64,000 bases of DNA from Methylosinus trichosporium OB3b (GTDB lineage: Bacteria; Pseudomonadota; Alphaproteobacteria; Rhizobiales; Beijerinckiaceae). The translations under genes and the position numbers were made by a program. The stretch lies in the NCBI RefSeq assembly GCF_002752655.1, contig NZ_CP023737.1:4116001-4180000 (forward strand), in the 5' to 3' direction. Positions 17,928 to 29,317 of the stretch are shown piece after piece. Numbering within the stretch: position 1 is the stretch's first letter; every line of letters starts with the position of its first letter. A model generated the notes under the pieces. It ran no database searches, was not told the origin of the DNA, and saw only the letters and a program-made list of their open reading frames with translations.

Positions 17928-18671
17928 TCAGCGCGCCTTTTCCACCACGCCGACGATCGGCCCCATGGGCCGGAAGCGGTCGTGCCGGCCGAGCGAGGGC
18001 GCATAGAGCCCGGAGATCGAGCCGTCGAGGAACAAAGCGTCCGGACATTTCAGCCGCTCGCGAAAGAGATGCGCGAAGGCGTGGAAAGTGACCGGCCGAT
18101 TGGAGATGGCGAAAGCGACGATATGGCCGTCGCGCACGCCGACGCCATTGCGGATCTTCTCCGACGTGCCGCTGTCATGGATGCGCGGATTGATGCGTCC
18201 GCCGAGAACCAGCATGGGCCCGGATTGCGTGGCGTAGGCCGGCCGCAGGCGTTCTTTGAGGAAGCGCTGCGTCTCGGCGACGCCGGCGCGCGCGCCCTGC
18301 ACCCAGAAAATCCCATTCGGCTTCATGTGGAAATTGCCGGCGCCGGAGGCGGTGTTGGCGCGCTTTTCCGTTTTGCCGTCCTCGATATAGAGGCCGATCG
18401 GGCGATGGTCCTCGCCATACATTCCCGCGTTCATGGCAAAAGCCAGCGTCTCGCCTCGGCGCGCGAGGTCCGAGGCGAGCGTGGAGAAGGAGCCGAACAC
18501 CTCGTTCTTCTCATCCGCGAGAAAGAGGCGGATCGATTCGACGCGCGTGTCGAAGACGCAGACGGTGTAGCTCGCGCCGTCGTCCTCCAAGTCCTGGCAG
18601 GGCGCCGCTGCGGCGGCGCCGGAGAGGAGGAGGGCGAGGGCGAGCAAAGGAAGGCGTAGGACCGGAAACAT
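17928..18671 (-). CDS. Exported phosphodiester glycosidase (NAGPA-domain) family protein
   Basis: Domain named after the human enzyme that uncovers mannose 6-phosphate by removing GlcNAc; in bacteria it occurs in exported proteins. About 247 residues starting at MFPVLRLPLLALALLLSGAA, a clear signal peptide with AAAA cleavage region. Key family phrases are LAFAMNAGMYGEDHRPIGLY near residue 80, GVGVRDGHIVAFAIS near 180 and CPDALFLDGSISGLYAP near 215. ATG 18671 was chosen as the start of the signal peptide. The natural substrate in bacteria of this kind is not known to me. Confidence 0.85.
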   Translation of the reverse strand: MFPVLRLPLLALALLLSGAAAAAPCQDLEDDGASYTVCVFDTRVESIRLFLADEKNEVFGSFSTLASDLARRGETLAFAMNAGMYGEDHRPIGLYIEDGKTEKRANTASGAGNFHMKPNGIFWVQGARAGVAETQRFLKERLRPAYATQSGPMLVLGGRINPRIHDSGTSEKIRNGVGVRDGHIVAFAISNRPVTFHAFAHLFRERLKCPDALFLDGSISGLYAPSLGRHDRFRPMGPIVGVVEKAR

Positions 18672-18740
18672 GGCGCGAGCATAACATGGTCGCCCGCCGC
18701 CACGCACAGGGCGACCACGCCCGCCGTCTGAACTCAACAC

Positions 18741-18764
18741 AAAAAAGGCGGGGTCGCCCCCGCC
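18741..18764 (-). terminator. Rho-independent terminator of hppA
   Basis: On the minus strand a GGCGGGG stem pairs with CCCCGCC across a four-base loop and is followed by six T residues. It is 27 bases past the hppA stop codon, a textbook intrinsic terminator. Confidence 0.92.
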
Positions 18765-18790
18765 TCCTCTATTCGCTACTCGTTACCAGC

Positions 18791-20974
<2,184 letters not shown>

Positions 20975-21444
20975 GACGATCGCGCCCTCTCCGTTCCTCG
21001 GCCGCGCGCGCCGTTGAGTTCTGAGAAGACGCGCTTGCGGCGACTGCCTGTCCGCGACAACGAGCTTCCCGGCGCAGCCGAATCGCTCGGCCGCGGCCAT
21101 CGGGAATATCGGGCCTTCTCATGCCAGAAACGCGGGTTTTCGGCAATGGCGGCGCCGTAGGGGGCGCATGGCTCGAAACCTGCGCTCGCGAGCTTCCGGC
21201 CGGCGTGCATTCTCGCCGAACCTCCCGTCTGTCCGCGCTTCGACGCCGACGCTGAGGGCGATCGGGCGACTGACCTATCCCTGGACGCCGACGGGGGAGA
21301 AACCATTGATTTCGCCCCGCGGTCGCCGCCGGCTCGGTTCTCGGTCCGGCGCTGGCTCTCTGGGCCGTCGGCGGAGGGGCGGACAGCGCGTCTCCGCGAT
21401 CCTGTCGGGCATTTTCGGCATGTTCGTGTGAAAAAAGACCGCTG
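20975..21444. other. Intergenic region between thiL and hppA, no gene recognised
   Basis: Both flanking genes point left, so this gap should hold the hppA promoter and any end signal for thiL. A run of six A at 21431-21436 would read as a T-run for thiL transcripts, but only a short stem precedes it. Open frames of 60-90 codons occur on both strands; they are Arg/Ser-rich and look like GC-rich noise. No RNA gene recognised. Confidence 0.4.
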
Positions 21445-22422
21445 TCAGAAATGGCTGAAGGACGGCTTTTCGAAACGGCTTTGCTCGCCGTCTCGGCCGA
21501 TAAAGGCCGGCGGCTCGCGGCCTGCGGCGACCACGCCGATTTCCGTCAAGGCGACTCCGCTGGCCCGCGCCGCATGTTCCAGGGGCGCGGCCGCCGACGG
21601 CGGAGCGCAGCAGAGAAGCTCGTAATCGTCTCCGCCCGTCAAGGCGCGCTCGAGCAGCGCCGGCTCCAGGGCGACCGCCTCCCGCGCCGCCTGTGAGAGC
21701 GGAACGCGCGCGATCTCCACAAGCGCGCTCGCGCCGCTCGCCCGCAGCAGCTTGGCGAGATCGCCGGCGAGGCCGTCGGAGACGTCCATGGCCGCGCTCG
21801 CATGGTCGCGCAGCGCCGCGGCGAGCGCGAGGCGCGGCTGCGGCAGGCGGTAGCGGCCGAGGAGATGCGTCCGCGCCGCCTCGCCGAGCTTTCCGGCGAA
21901 GGGCTCGCCGCGCGCTGCGCCGAGGCCGAGCGCGGCGTCGCCGATGGTCCCCGAGACGAGGACGAGATCGCCCGGCCGCGCGCCCGAGCGCGGGACGAAG
22001 CGGGCGGCCCGGCCGAAGGCGGTGATGGAGACGGTCAAAGGCCCGGGCGTCGCCGTGGTGTCCCCGCCATAGAGCGGGCAGGCGAAATCGCGGGCGTCCG
22101 CGGCGAGGCCGGCGGCGAAGTCGCGCAGCCAGGCGTTGGTCCAATCGGCGGGGAGGGCGAGCGTCAGCAGAAAGCCGACCGGCTCGGCGCCCTTGGCGGC
22201 GAGGTCCGAGAGATTGACGCGCAGCGCCTTCCTGGCGATGAGCGCCGGCGGATCATCGGGGAAGAAATGCACGCCGGCGATCACGGCGTCGGTGGTGACG
22301 ACGAGTTCCGCGCCGGCGGGCAGCACGGCCGCGTCGTCGGCGAGGCCGAGTCCGCCTTCGGCCGCGAGCGGCGCGAAGATTTGCGCGATCAGCTCGTCCT
22401 CGCTGAAGCGGCGCTCGGCCAT
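21445..22422 (-). CDS. thiL: Thiamine-monophosphate kinase
   Basis: Makes thiamine diphosphate from thiamine monophosphate with ATP. 325 residues, PurM-like fold. Signatures: GLADDAAVLPAGAELVVTTD near residue 25, HFFPDDPP, RVNLSDLAAKGAEP, YGGDTTATPGPL and SAAMDVSDGLAGDLAKL. The C-terminal GGDDYELL is also conserved. It follows nusB in the nrdR-rib-nusB block, an arrangement common in alphaproteobacteria, with a palindromic repeat between them. Confidence 0.95.
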   Translation of the reverse strand: MAERRFSEDELIAQIFAPLAAEGGLGLADDAAVLPAGAELVVTTDAVIAGVHFFPDDPPALIARKALRVNLSDLAAKGAEPVGFLLTLALPADWTNAWLRDFAAGLAADARDFACPLYGGDTTATPGPLTVSITAFGRAARFVPRSGARPGDLVLVSGTIGDAALGLGAARGEPFAGKLGEAARTHLLGRYRLPQPRLALAAALRDHASAAMDVSDGLAGDLAKLLRASGASALVEIARVPLSQAAREAVALEPALLERALTGGDDYELLCCAPPSAAAPLEHAARASGVALTEIGVVAAGREPPAFIGRDGEQSRFEKPSFSHF

Positions 22423-22440
22423 GTCGGTCTCCCTCGGTCA

Positions 22441-22506
22441 GAGCGAGCCTCTAAGGCTCGCGATCCAGCCGCGCGCCCTCTGGAACGCGAGCCTTCATGC
22501 TCGCTC
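22441..22506. repeat. Palindromic repeat, GAGCGAGCC family, copy 2
   Basis: Imperfect inverted repeat between nusB and thiL. The left arm begins GAGCGAGCCTCTAAGGCTCG and the right arm ends GCCTTCATGCTCGCTC. It starts three bases from the nusB stop and fills nearly the whole gap, so it may modulate expression of thiL or stabilise the upstream message. Confidence 0.82.
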
Positions 22507-22508
22507 GC

Positions 22509-22967
22509 TCACTTCTCGCCGAAATGCTCCGGCCGCGCCTGCCGCGCCAGCCGATCCAGCACGGCGTTGATCATGCCCGACTCGGTCGGCCCGAAGAAGG
22601 CGCCGGCGACATCCACATATTCCTTGATGACCACTTTGACAGGCACGTCGCGGCGGAATCCCAGCTCATAGGCGCCGGCGCGCAATATGGCGCGCATCAC
22701 CGACTCGATCCGCTGCAGCGGCCAGCCGCCCTGCAGCGCCTGGTCCAGAGCGCGGTCGATCGGCGTCTGATTGTCGAGCACGCCCTTGACGATGTCGCGG
22801 AAGAACTGCAGCTCGGCGGGCTTGTACTGGTCCCCTTCGATCTCGCGGCCGATCCAATGGACCTCGAACTCGGCGTAGATTTCGTTGAGGCCCTTGCCGG
22901 CGACCTCCATCTGATAGAGCGCCTGCACGATGGCGAGACGCGAGGCCGACCTCTCCTCGACGCTCAT
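22509..22967 (-). CDS. nusB: Transcription antitermination protein NusB
   Basis: Binds boxA RNA with NusE (S10) in rRNA antitermination. 152 residues, all helical. Typical features are RLAIVQALYQMEV near the N-terminus, FFRDIVKGVLDNQTPID in the middle and ILRAGAYELGFRRDVPVKVV followed by EYVDVAGAFFGPTESGMINA at the C-terminal end. Its start overlaps the ribH stop by four bases (ATGA), showing translational coupling. Confidence 0.95.
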   Translation of the reverse strand: MSVEERSASRLAIVQALYQMEVAGKGLNEIYAEFEVHWIGREIEGDQYKPAELQFFRDIVKGVLDNQTPIDRALDQALQGGWPLQRIESVMRAILRAGAYELGFRRDVPVKVVIKEYVDVAGAFFGPTESGMINAVLDRLARQARPEHFGEK

Positions 22968-23464
22968 GCGACGCCTCCGAGCTTGCGCTTCAAGCGCACC
23001 AGCGCCAGCGCGGCGAGCGCGGCGTCGCCGCCCTTGTCGGCGCCGCCCTGGCTCGGATCGGCGCGCGCCGCCGCCTGCTCCTCATTGTCCACGGTCAGCA
23101 CTCCATTGCCGAGCGGCAGCCGGCGCGCGACCGACAGATCGGTGAGCGCCCGCGCGCTCTCATTGGCGACGATCTCGAAATGATAAGTGTCGCCGCGAAT
23201 GACGCAGCCGAGGGCGACGACGCCATCATAAGGCGTGCCGGCCTGCTCGGCGGCGTCGAGCGCGATGGCGGCCCCGGCCGCGAGCTCGAGCGCGCCGGGG
23301 ACGGTGACGATGGTGACGTCGGCGCCGAGCTCCTCGAGCGCGCGCACGGCGCCCTCGTGCAGCAGCTCGACGATGTCTTCATTGAAGCGCGACTCGACGA
23401 CGAGAATGCGCGCGCCGTTCACGGGCGCGAGATCATCGTCGTCGGCGCGATAGGACCCAGCCAT
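22964..23464 (-). CDS. ribH: 6,7-dimethyl-8-ribityllumazine synthase
   Basis: Riboflavin pathway: condenses the pyrimidine intermediate with dihydroxybutanone phosphate. 166 residues. Signatures: ILVVESRFNEDIVELL near residue 20, VTVPGALELAAGAAIAL, and GVVALGCVIRGDTYHFEIV carrying the catalytic His region (DTYHFE). RLPLGNGVLTVDNEEQA is also typical. It starts a coupled ribH-nusB pair. In this genome it is separated from ribE by a 388-base stretch with two palindromic repeats. Confidence 0.96.
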   Translation of the reverse strand: MAGSYRADDDDLAPVNGARILVVESRFNEDIVELLHEGAVRALEELGADVTIVTVPGALELAAGAAIALDAAEQAGTPYDGVVALGCVIRGDTYHFEIVANESARALTDLSVARRLPLGNGVLTVDNEEQAAARADPSQGGADKGGDAALAALALVRLKRKLGGVA

Positions 23465-23633
23465 TCATGACTCCTGAGGCGGAGGGAACCTCCGCGATCG
23501 GCGCTGCGCGAACCCTCCATGAAGAGCGGAGAATCCTCCTCCCCCGCAGAGCGGGGGAAGGGGGCGCGGCGCGTCTCGTGAAACGAAGCGCCGATGGATA
23601 CACATTTTTTCGGCGAAAGCCTATAAGCCGCGC

Positions 23634-23712
23634 CGTCATCGCGAGCGCAGGGCGCATCGTCGAAATCCCGCCCCGCCGCTCTGGATTGCTTCGCCTTCGG
23701 CTCGCAATGACG
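23634..23712. repeat. Dispersed palindromic repeat, CGTCAT-GCGAG family, copy 2
   Basis: Arms begin CGTCATCGCGAGCGCAGG and end TTCGGCTCGCAATGACG, with CTCTGGATTGCTTCG shared with the copy at 9657. It lies in the 388-base gap between ribE and ribH. The remaining part of that gap (23465-23633) shows no gene. Confidence 0.82.
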
Positions 23713-23749
23713 TTTCGCCCCGGATACGACTTTCGCTCATCCCGGCGGC

Positions 23750-23849
23750 CGTCATTGCGAGCGAAGCGAAGCAATCCAGAGCGGCGGGGAGAATCCATCG
23801 AAATGCGCCCCGCCGCTCTCGATTGTTCCGCCTGCGGCTCGCGATGGCG
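23750..23849. repeat. Dispersed palindromic repeat, CGTCAT-GCGAG family, copy 3
   Basis: Starts CGTCATTGCGAGCGAAGCGA and ends with the complementary CTGCGGCTCGCGATGGCG. It abuts the ribE stop codon (23853-23855) and is only 37 bases from copy 2, giving a tandem pair. Confidence 0.82.
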
Positions 23850-23852
23850 GCG

Positions 23853-24452
23853 CTACTTCTCCGTTAGCCGCGCCGCATATCTCGCCATCAGATCGACCTC
23901 GAGATTGAGCCGGTCGCCGGCGCGATATTCGCCCCAGGTGGTCACCGCCAGCGTGTGCGGGATGATCAGCACGGAAAAGCGGTCGCCCTCGACCGCATTC
24001 ACCGTCAGCGAGGTTCCGTCGAGCGCCACCGAGCCCTTCTCGGCGATGAAGCGGGCGAGCCCGTGCGGCGCCTCTATCCAGAAGCGCGACATGCCGTCGA
24101 AGTCCTCGCGGGAGAGAATCGTCGCGACGCCGTCGACATGGCCGGTCACGATATGGCCGCCCAATTCGTCGCCGATCTTCAGCGAGCGCTCGAGATTGAT
24201 GCGGCGCCCGACTGTCCATTGGCCGGCCGTGGTGCGCGCCAGAGTCTCGGCCGCGGCGTCGACCTCGAAAACCGTGCGCCCGCCCTCGCGGCGAAGATCG
24301 ACGGCGGTGAGGCAAGGGCCGGAGCAGGCGATCGAGGCGCCGAGCGCGATCGATTCCAGCGGATAGGAGCAGGAAATCGCGATGCGGCGCAATTCGCCGC
24401 GCGGCTCGACCGAGACGATTTCGCCGATGTCGGTGACGAGGCCCGTGAACAT
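23853..24452 (-). CDS. ribE: Riboflavin synthase (alpha chain)
   Basis: Final dismutation step of riboflavin synthesis. 199 residues built of two similar beta-barrel halves. The N-terminus [12 protein letters not shown] is diagnostic. The first half contains GASIACSGPCLTAV with the active-site Cys, the second GSVALDGTSLTVNAVEGDRF. Also visible are GHIVTGHVDGVA and the C-terminal helix NLEVDLMARYAARL. It overlaps the ribD stop by one base (TAATG), so the two are coupled. Confidence 0.95.
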   Translation of the reverse strand: MFTGLVTDIGEIVSVEPRGELRRIAISCSYPLESIALGASIACSGPCLTAVDLRREGGRTVFEVDAAAETLARTTAGQWTVGRRINLERSLKIGDELGGHIVTGHVDGVATILSREDFDGMSRFWIEAPHGLARFIAEKGSVALDGTSLTVNAVEGDRFSVLIIPHTLAVTTWGEYRAGDRLNLEVDLMARYAARLTEK

Positions 24453-25579
24453 TATCCGATCCTCTCGTAGCGCGTCATATGGTCGGAGCCGAGCATCGCC
24501 TCGTCGGCGAGGCGATAGGCGGCTCTGTCCTCGAGCCGCGCCCGCGCCGCCGGCGAGAGCGCGAGCCGGCCCGGCCGGCCGAGCGGCTTGCGGCCCGTGT
24601 GCAGCACCACTTCGTCGGCGAGCGCGCCGAGCAGCAGGCTCTCGGCGACGCGCGGCCCGCCCTCGCTGAACACGCGCGTCACCCCTCGCGCCGCCAGCTC
24701 GGCCAGCGCCGCGGACAGAACGAGCCGGCCGGAGGCCTCCTGCGCGACGCGCGCCACCTCGATCGCCGTCGCGTCGAAGAATTCCGCGGCGGCGGCCTCT
24801 GCGACCTTCTCGCCGGCGATGACGAGAGTCGGGGTCTCGCGCGCCGTGGCGGCGAGGCGGGAGCGGCGCGACAGCCGCAGGCCGGCGTCGAGCACCACGC
24901 GCAGAGGCTTCACGCCCTCGAGCCCGGGCAGGCGCACGGTGAGCAGCGGATCGTCCACCGACGCCGTGCCGGCGCCGATCATGATCGCGCCATGCAGCGC
25001 CCGCTCGATATGGGTGGCGGCGTCGGCGACGGCGCCGGTGATGAAGAGGCGCGGATCATGCTCGGCGCCGGCGGCGTAGCCGTCCGCCGTCTGCGCCAGC
25101 TTCAGCGTCACCAGGGGGCGGCCCTGCGTCACCCGCAGAATATGTCCGAGGTGATCGGCGCGCGCCTCCCGCGCGCGCACGCCCACGGCCACCTCGATCC
25201 CGGCCTCGCGCAGCCGCGCATGGCCGCGGCCGGCGACGCGTGCGTCCGGGTCCTCGAGCGCCGAGACCACGCGCGCAATGCCGGCGCCGATGATGGCGTC
25301 GACGCAGGGCGGCGTCGCGCCGTGATGCGAGCAGGGCTCGAGCGTGGCGTAGAGCGTCGCGCCGCGCGCCGCCTCGCCCGCGGCGGCGACCGCGACCGCT
25401 TCGGCGTGTGGGCGCCCGCCCACGGCGGTTGCGCCGCGCGCGATCACGACGCCGTCCTTGACGATGAGCGCGCCGACCGCCGGGTTCGGCCCGGTGCGGC
25501 CCATATTGCGCCGGCCGAACGCCAGCGCCGCCGCCATGAAGGCGTCGTCCTGCTGCGCGAAAGGTCCGCCTTCCGTCAT
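24452..25579 (-). CDS. ribD: Bifunctional riboflavin deaminase/reductase
   Basis: Catalyses the deamination and side-chain reduction steps of riboflavin synthesis. 375 residues. The N-terminal deaminase domain has the zinc site [20 protein letters not shown] and [15 protein letters not shown]. The C-terminal reductase domain begins around [15 protein letters not shown] and carries [17 protein letters not shown], ending in a conserved region [14 protein letters not shown]. Its start overlaps the nrdR stop by four bases (ATGA). Confidence 0.95.
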   Translation of the reverse strand: MTEGGPFAQQDDAFMAAALAFGRRNMGRTGPNPAVGALIVKDGVVIARGATAVGGRPHAEAVAVAAAGEAARGATLYATLEPCSHHGATPPCVDAIIGAGIARVVSALEDPDARVAGRGHARLREAGIEVAVGVRAREARADHLGHILRVTQGRPLVTLKLAQTADGYAAGAEHDPRLFITGAVADAATHIERALHGAIMIGAGTASVDDPLLTVRLPGLEGVKPLRVVLDAGLRLSRRSRLAATARETPTLVIAGEKVAEAAAAEFFDATAIEVARVAQEASGRLVLSAALAELAARGVTRVFSEGGPRVAESLLLGALADEVVLHTGRKPLGRPGRLALSPAARARLEDRAAYRLADEAMLGSDHMTRYERIG

Positions 25580-26073
25580 CGCTCGCCCGCCGCCGCGTCC
25601 GCCTCCGCCGCGCGTTCAGTCTCGCCCTGCGACAATTCGTCGATCAAGGCATGGAAATCGGCAATCTCGCGAAAATCGCGATAGACCGAGGCGAAGCGCA
25701 CATAAGCGACGTCGTCGAGCGACTTCAGCCCCTGGATCACCAATTCCCCGATGCGCGCGCTCTCGATCTCGGCGTCGCCCGAGCTCTCGAGCTGGCGCAC
25801 GACGCCATTGACCATGCGCTCGACCCGCTCGGGATCGATCGGGCGCTTGCGCAGCGCGATCTCCAGCGAGCGCATCAGCTTGTCGCGGTCGAAAGGCTCG
25901 CGCCGTCCCGATTTCTTGATCACCATCAATTCGCGCAGCTGCACCCGCTCGAAAGTGGTGAAGCGCCCGCCGCAGCCGGGACACACGCGCCGGCGCCGGA
26001 TCGACGAGGAATCCTCGGCCGGTCGCGAATCCTTCACCTGCGTGTCGGGCGAGCCGCAATAGGGGCAGCGCAT
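25576..26073 (-). CDS. nrdR: Transcriptional repressor NrdR
   Basis: Zinc-ribbon plus ATP-cone repressor of ribonucleotide reductase genes. 165 residues. The zinc ribbon is [20 protein letters not shown] with the second Cys pair in [13 protein letters not shown]. The ATP-cone follows: [20 protein letters not shown]. The C-terminal phrase [17 protein letters not shown] is conserved. First gene of the nrdR-ribD-ribE chain; the gap upstream to 26250 should contain the promoter for the group. Confidence 0.97.
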   Translation of the reverse strand: MRCPYCGSPDTQVKDSRPAEDSSSIRRRRVCPGCGGRFTTFERVQLRELMVIKKSGRREPFDRDKLMRSLEIALRKRPIDPERVERMVNGVVRQLESSGDAEIESARIGELVIQGLKSLDDVAYVRFASVYRDFREIADFHALIDELSQGETERAAEADAAAGER

Positions 26074-26250
26074 GGGACGCTCTTATCAACGATGAGCCGT
26101 CTGCTTAGCCCGTTCCTCGCGGTCGCCGCAAGCGTTAGGGTTTGATTTTTCAGTGTGCGCCGAGAGCGGCGCGTTTTCGCCGCTCTCGCGTCTCCGATGC
26201 GAGGAGACGGCGATCCTGCGGCGGCCGCGGCGGAGGGGGCGATCGCGCTC

Positions 26251-26316
26251 TAGAGCGCCTTCTTTTGAGCGAATTCTGATCGATCGTACGTTTCCGTTCG
26301 ATCGGAATGCGCTCTA
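26251..26316. repeat. TAGAGC-type palindromic repeat whose end forms the pbp1A stop codon
   Basis: Begins TAGAGCGCC on the plus strand and ends GCGCTCTA; the last three bases (26314-26316) are the TAG stop of the PBP1A gene when read on the minus strand. The core contains CGTTCGATCGGAA-like inverted sequence also found at 33463-33525. Confidence 0.8.
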
Positions 26317-28440
26317 GCCGCCGAACAGCTTCTCGAAAATATTCTTCTCCTCGGCGGGTGGGGCGCGGCGCGGCCGCGCGCGCGCGTCGGGAATATCCGC
26401 CGGCGGCAGCAGCGCCTCGAGCCCATGCACGGCGCCGCCCGGCTCCTGGGCCTCCGCGGTGCGCGCCGCCGGCCGGGCCTCGCGGGCGCGGCGGGGCGGC
26501 TCGGCCGGCTCGTCCGACGAGAAGAGGCCGAGCAGCGGCGCGAAGGGCGAGGAGTCCGCCGCCGGCGGCTGTCGCCAAATGCCCGAGGGCAGCGCCGCCA
26601 CCGGCACGCCCTGATGCGCCGCCTTCATGAAGCGGCTCCACACCTCGACCGGCAGATTGCCGCCCGAGACCTTCTTCGTCGGCGAATTATCGTCATTGCC
26701 GAGCCAGACGCCGGCGACGAGATGCGGCGTGTAGCCGATGAACCAGGCGTCGCGGAAATCTTGGCTGGTGCCGGTCTTGCCGGCGGCGCGCCAGCCGGGC
26801 AGCTCCGCCTTGCGCGCCGTGCCGGTGGAGAGCGTCTCCTCCATCATCGTGTTCATCATCGCCACATTCTGCGGCTCGATGACGCGGCCGTTGCTCGAGC
26901 CCTTGCGGGCGTAGAGCTGCTTGCCGGAGGCGGTCTTCACCTTGGAGATGATATGCGTCTGCACGCCGATGCCGCCATTGGCGAAGGGGGCGTAGGCGGA
27001 AACGAGCTCGAGCGGCGTCACCTCGGAGGTGCCGAGCGAGATCGAGGCGTTGGGCTGCAGCTCGGAATTGACGCCGAGCCGATGCGCGGTCTTCACCACG
27101 GTCTTGGGACCGACCTCGAGGCCGACGCGCACCGCGACGGTGTTGAGCGAGAGCGCCAGCGCGCGGGTCAGCGAGACCGGGCCGAAATATTCATGGCTGT
27201 AGTTTTCCGGCTGCCAGCCCTTCACATTGATCGGCCCATCCTCGCGGATCGTGTCCGGCGTCAGCCCATGCTCCAGCCCGGCGAGATAGACGAAGGGCTT
27301 GAAGGCCGAGCCCGGCTGGCGCTTGGCGGACACGGCGCGGTTGAACTGGCTGTCGGCGTAATTGCGGCCGCCGACCAGAGCCCGGATCGCGCCATTGGGA
27401 TCGAGCGCCACCAGCGCGCCCTGCGACACGCCGAACTTGGCGCCCTTCTTGTCGAGCTCGTCGGCGAGCGCCCTCTCCGCCTCGGTCTGCAGGCTGCGGT
27501 TCAGCGTCGTCGTGACGACGATGTCCTGATCGATCGCGCCGATCGTGTCGTCGAGCATGTCCATCACATAATCGGCGGCGTAATTGGCCGAGCCGGCCGC
27601 CGCCTGCTCGCGGCGCGCCCGCGCCGGATGCGAGAGGGCGGCCTTGGCCATGGACTCGCTGATATGGCCCTCCTGCGCCATCGCCGTGACGACCTGGCCG
27701 GCGCGCTCGCTCGCGCCTTCCGGATTGCGGTCTGGCGCGAGCTTGCTCGGCGCCTTCATCAGCCCGGCGAGCACGGCCGCCTCAGAGAGGGTCACGGCGC
27801 TCGCCGGATGGCCGAAATAGCGCTGCGCCGCCGCCTCGACGCCATAGGCGCCGGAGCCGAAATAGACGCGGTTGAGATAGAGCTCGAGGATCTGGTCCTT
27901 CGAATATTTGTGCTCGAGCCACAGCGCCAGGATCGCCTCCTGGATCTTGCGCGAGACGGTGCGCTCCTGGGTGAGGAACAGATTCTTGGCGAGCTGCTGG
28001 GTGAGCGTCGAGCCGCCCTGCATCGCGCCATGGCCGATGATGTTGCGCGACAAAGCGCGGCCGATGCCGACCGGATCGATGCCCCAATGCGAATAGAAAC
28101 GGCGATCCTCGATGGCGACGAAGGCCTTGGGCAGATAGGCCGGCAGGTCCTTGAGGCGCACCGCGGCGCCGCCGGTGTCGCCGCGATTGGCGAGCAGAGA
28201 GCCGTCGGAGGCGAGAATGGCGATGTTGGGCGGGCGCTTGGGCACGGCGAGCGTGTCGATCGGCGGCAGCTGCGCCGCATAATAAGCGGTGAGGCCGGCG
28301 GCGCCGATTCCGCCCCAGATCGAGGCGACGAGGCCCCAATAGACGAGGCCGCCGACGAGCGAGCCGCGGCGCCGCTTCTTCGGCGGAGGCGGCGGGGGAG
28401 CCTCCTCCGCGGCCGGGGCCTTGGCCTTGCGTTTCGCCAT
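26314..28440 (-). CDS. Penicillin-binding protein 1A (class A transglycosylase/transpeptidase)
   Basis: Bifunctional cell-wall synthase anchored in the inner membrane. From ATG 28440: a Lys/Pro-rich cytoplasmic head, a transmembrane segment (GLVYWGLVASIWGGIGAAGL), then the glycosyltransferase domain with AIEDRRFYSHWGIDP, GGSTLTQQLAKNLFL and RKIQEAILALWLEHKYSKDQ. The transpeptidase domain has the active Ser in PGSAFKPFVYLAG, the SLN motif in ALSLNTVAVRVG and KTGTSQDFRDAWFIGY. The C-terminal 100 residues are Pro/Ala/Arg-rich and likely disordered. An alternative start 29 codons upstream (28527) has GAGG six bases before it and cannot be excluded. Confidence 0.95.
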   Translation of the reverse strand: MAKRKAKAPAAEEAPPPPPPKKRRRGSLVGGLVYWGLVASIWGGIGAAGLTAYYAAQLPPIDTLAVPKRPPNIAILASDGSLLANRGDTGGAAVRLKDLPAYLPKAFVAIEDRRFYSHWGIDPVGIGRALSRNIIGHGAMQGGSTLTQQLAKNLFLTQERTVSRKIQEAILALWLEHKYSKDQILELYLNRVYFGSGAYGVEAAAQRYFGHPASAVTLSEAAVLAGLMKAPSKLAPDRNPEGASERAGQVVTAMAQEGHISESMAKAALSHPARARREQAAAGSANYAADYVMDMLDDTIGAIDQDIVVTTTLNRSLQTEAERALADELDKKGAKFGVSQGALVALDPNGAIRALVGGRNYADSQFNRAVSAKRQPGSAFKPFVYLAGLEHGLTPDTIREDGPINVKGWQPENYSHEYFGPVSLTRALALSLNTVAVRVGLEVGPKTVVKTAHRLGVNSELQPNASISLGTSEVTPLELVSAYAPFANGGIGVQTHIISKVKTASGKQLYARKGSSNGRVIEPQNVAMMNTMMEETLSTGTARKAELPGWRAAGKTGTSQDFRDAWFIGYTPHLVAGVWLGNDDNSPTKKVSGGNLPVEVWSRFMKAAHQGVPVAALPSGIWRQPPAADSSPFAPLLGLFSSDEPAEPPRRAREARPAARTAEAQEPGGAVHGLEALLPPADIPDARARPRRAPPAEEKNIFEKLFGG

Positions 28441-28527
28441 GCCGATGCTCTCGCTGGGGTCGGCGCGAAGGTCGCCGGGCCCGTCCTCCGCGAATCGTGG
28501 CTCGCGTCGCCGCTTGTCGCGCGTCAT

Positions 28528-28844
28528 AGGTCGCCTCGCCGCCTGCGGCGCTCCGCTGCTTCCGATGGGTGTTGCGCGAGGATAGATTTAAACCGGCCGA
28601 TTTAAGGGCCGGTAAAGCGTGTGGGAGGGGGCCGGGTCGCGCGGGCCTCCCGGAAAAGGCTCGCCTGCGATTTCGACGCAACGTTTTTGCAGCGCAGATT
28701 TTGCTCGAAAGCTCGCACCCATGTGAGAAAATCGCTGCGCATGCAAAAGTCCGATGGGGAGGCGGGCACGGAGCCTTTGCGAGTTCCATATAAAACATGA
28801 GGCGCTTATCCAACACTCCCGACATGAAGAATAAGGAATCATCG
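28528..28844. other. Intergenic region upstream of PBP1A and a small unknown ORF
   Basis: Divergent gap, so promoters for both sides are expected. A GC-rich inverted repeat ACCGGCC/GGCCGGT at 28592-28613 flanks a seven-base AT-rich loop (GATTTAA plus G). The right half becomes visibly more AT-rich than the surrounding DNA. No RNA gene recognised. Confidence 0.4.
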
Positions 28845-29138
28845 ATGTTCGATAACTTCACATGGCGACGCGGCTCGGGTGAACTTGACGTGATCGATAA
28901 GTTCGCTGATTTAGCGAGGAAAGCGAGCGCTGAAGCGGGCGCGGACGTGATGGTAGTCCTTAATTTCCCGGGAGGTTACCTGTCGGTAGTCGCCTCAACC
29001 CCTGAGAGTCCTGTGCCGCAAAAGCGCCTCTGGACCCCACGAGCGCTCGCAAAAGGGCTGGCCTTGTTACGCCAATGGCTTGGCGCCCAAAAGAGGGAGG
29101 GGACGATGGTGCACTCCGCGAGGAGATCGATCGCTTGA
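28845..29138 (+). CDS. Hypothetical protein in an AT-richer accessory patch
   Basis: 97 residues from ATG 28845, chosen because AAGGA lies seven bases upstream. Readable protein-like parts are IDKFADLARKASAEAGADVM and VVLNFPGGYLSVVASTPE; the end is basic. No signal peptide or known domain. Codon use is less GC3-biased than in its neighbours, suggesting recent acquisition. It sits beside the toxin-antitoxin pair. The frame can extend 16 codons upstream. It might be only a remnant. Confidence 0.45.
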   Translation: MFDNFTWRRGSGELDVIDKFADLARKASAEAGADVMVVLNFPGGYLSVVASTPESPVPQKRLWTPRALAKGLALLRQWLGAQKREGTMVHSARRSIA

Positions 29139-29317
29139 GGGCAATCAAGAACTAATGACCGCGACAATTCTTGAAGGCTCGGAATGCGCAGCGGCGCAGC
29201 TCGCTTTGTTGGTTGCCCAAGACCGCGTGTTACAAAAAATCAACACTTTGCGACACCCGCCGCGCCCTCACTTTTCAACGGCTTCCGACGCGCAAAAGAC
29301 AGGCGCGAAATGCGCGT

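Noticed and set aside
21168..21431. 87-codon plus-strand frame in the thiL-hppA gap
   Set aside because: Arg/Ser-rich, no ribosome site and no protein-like pattern; treated as noncoding.
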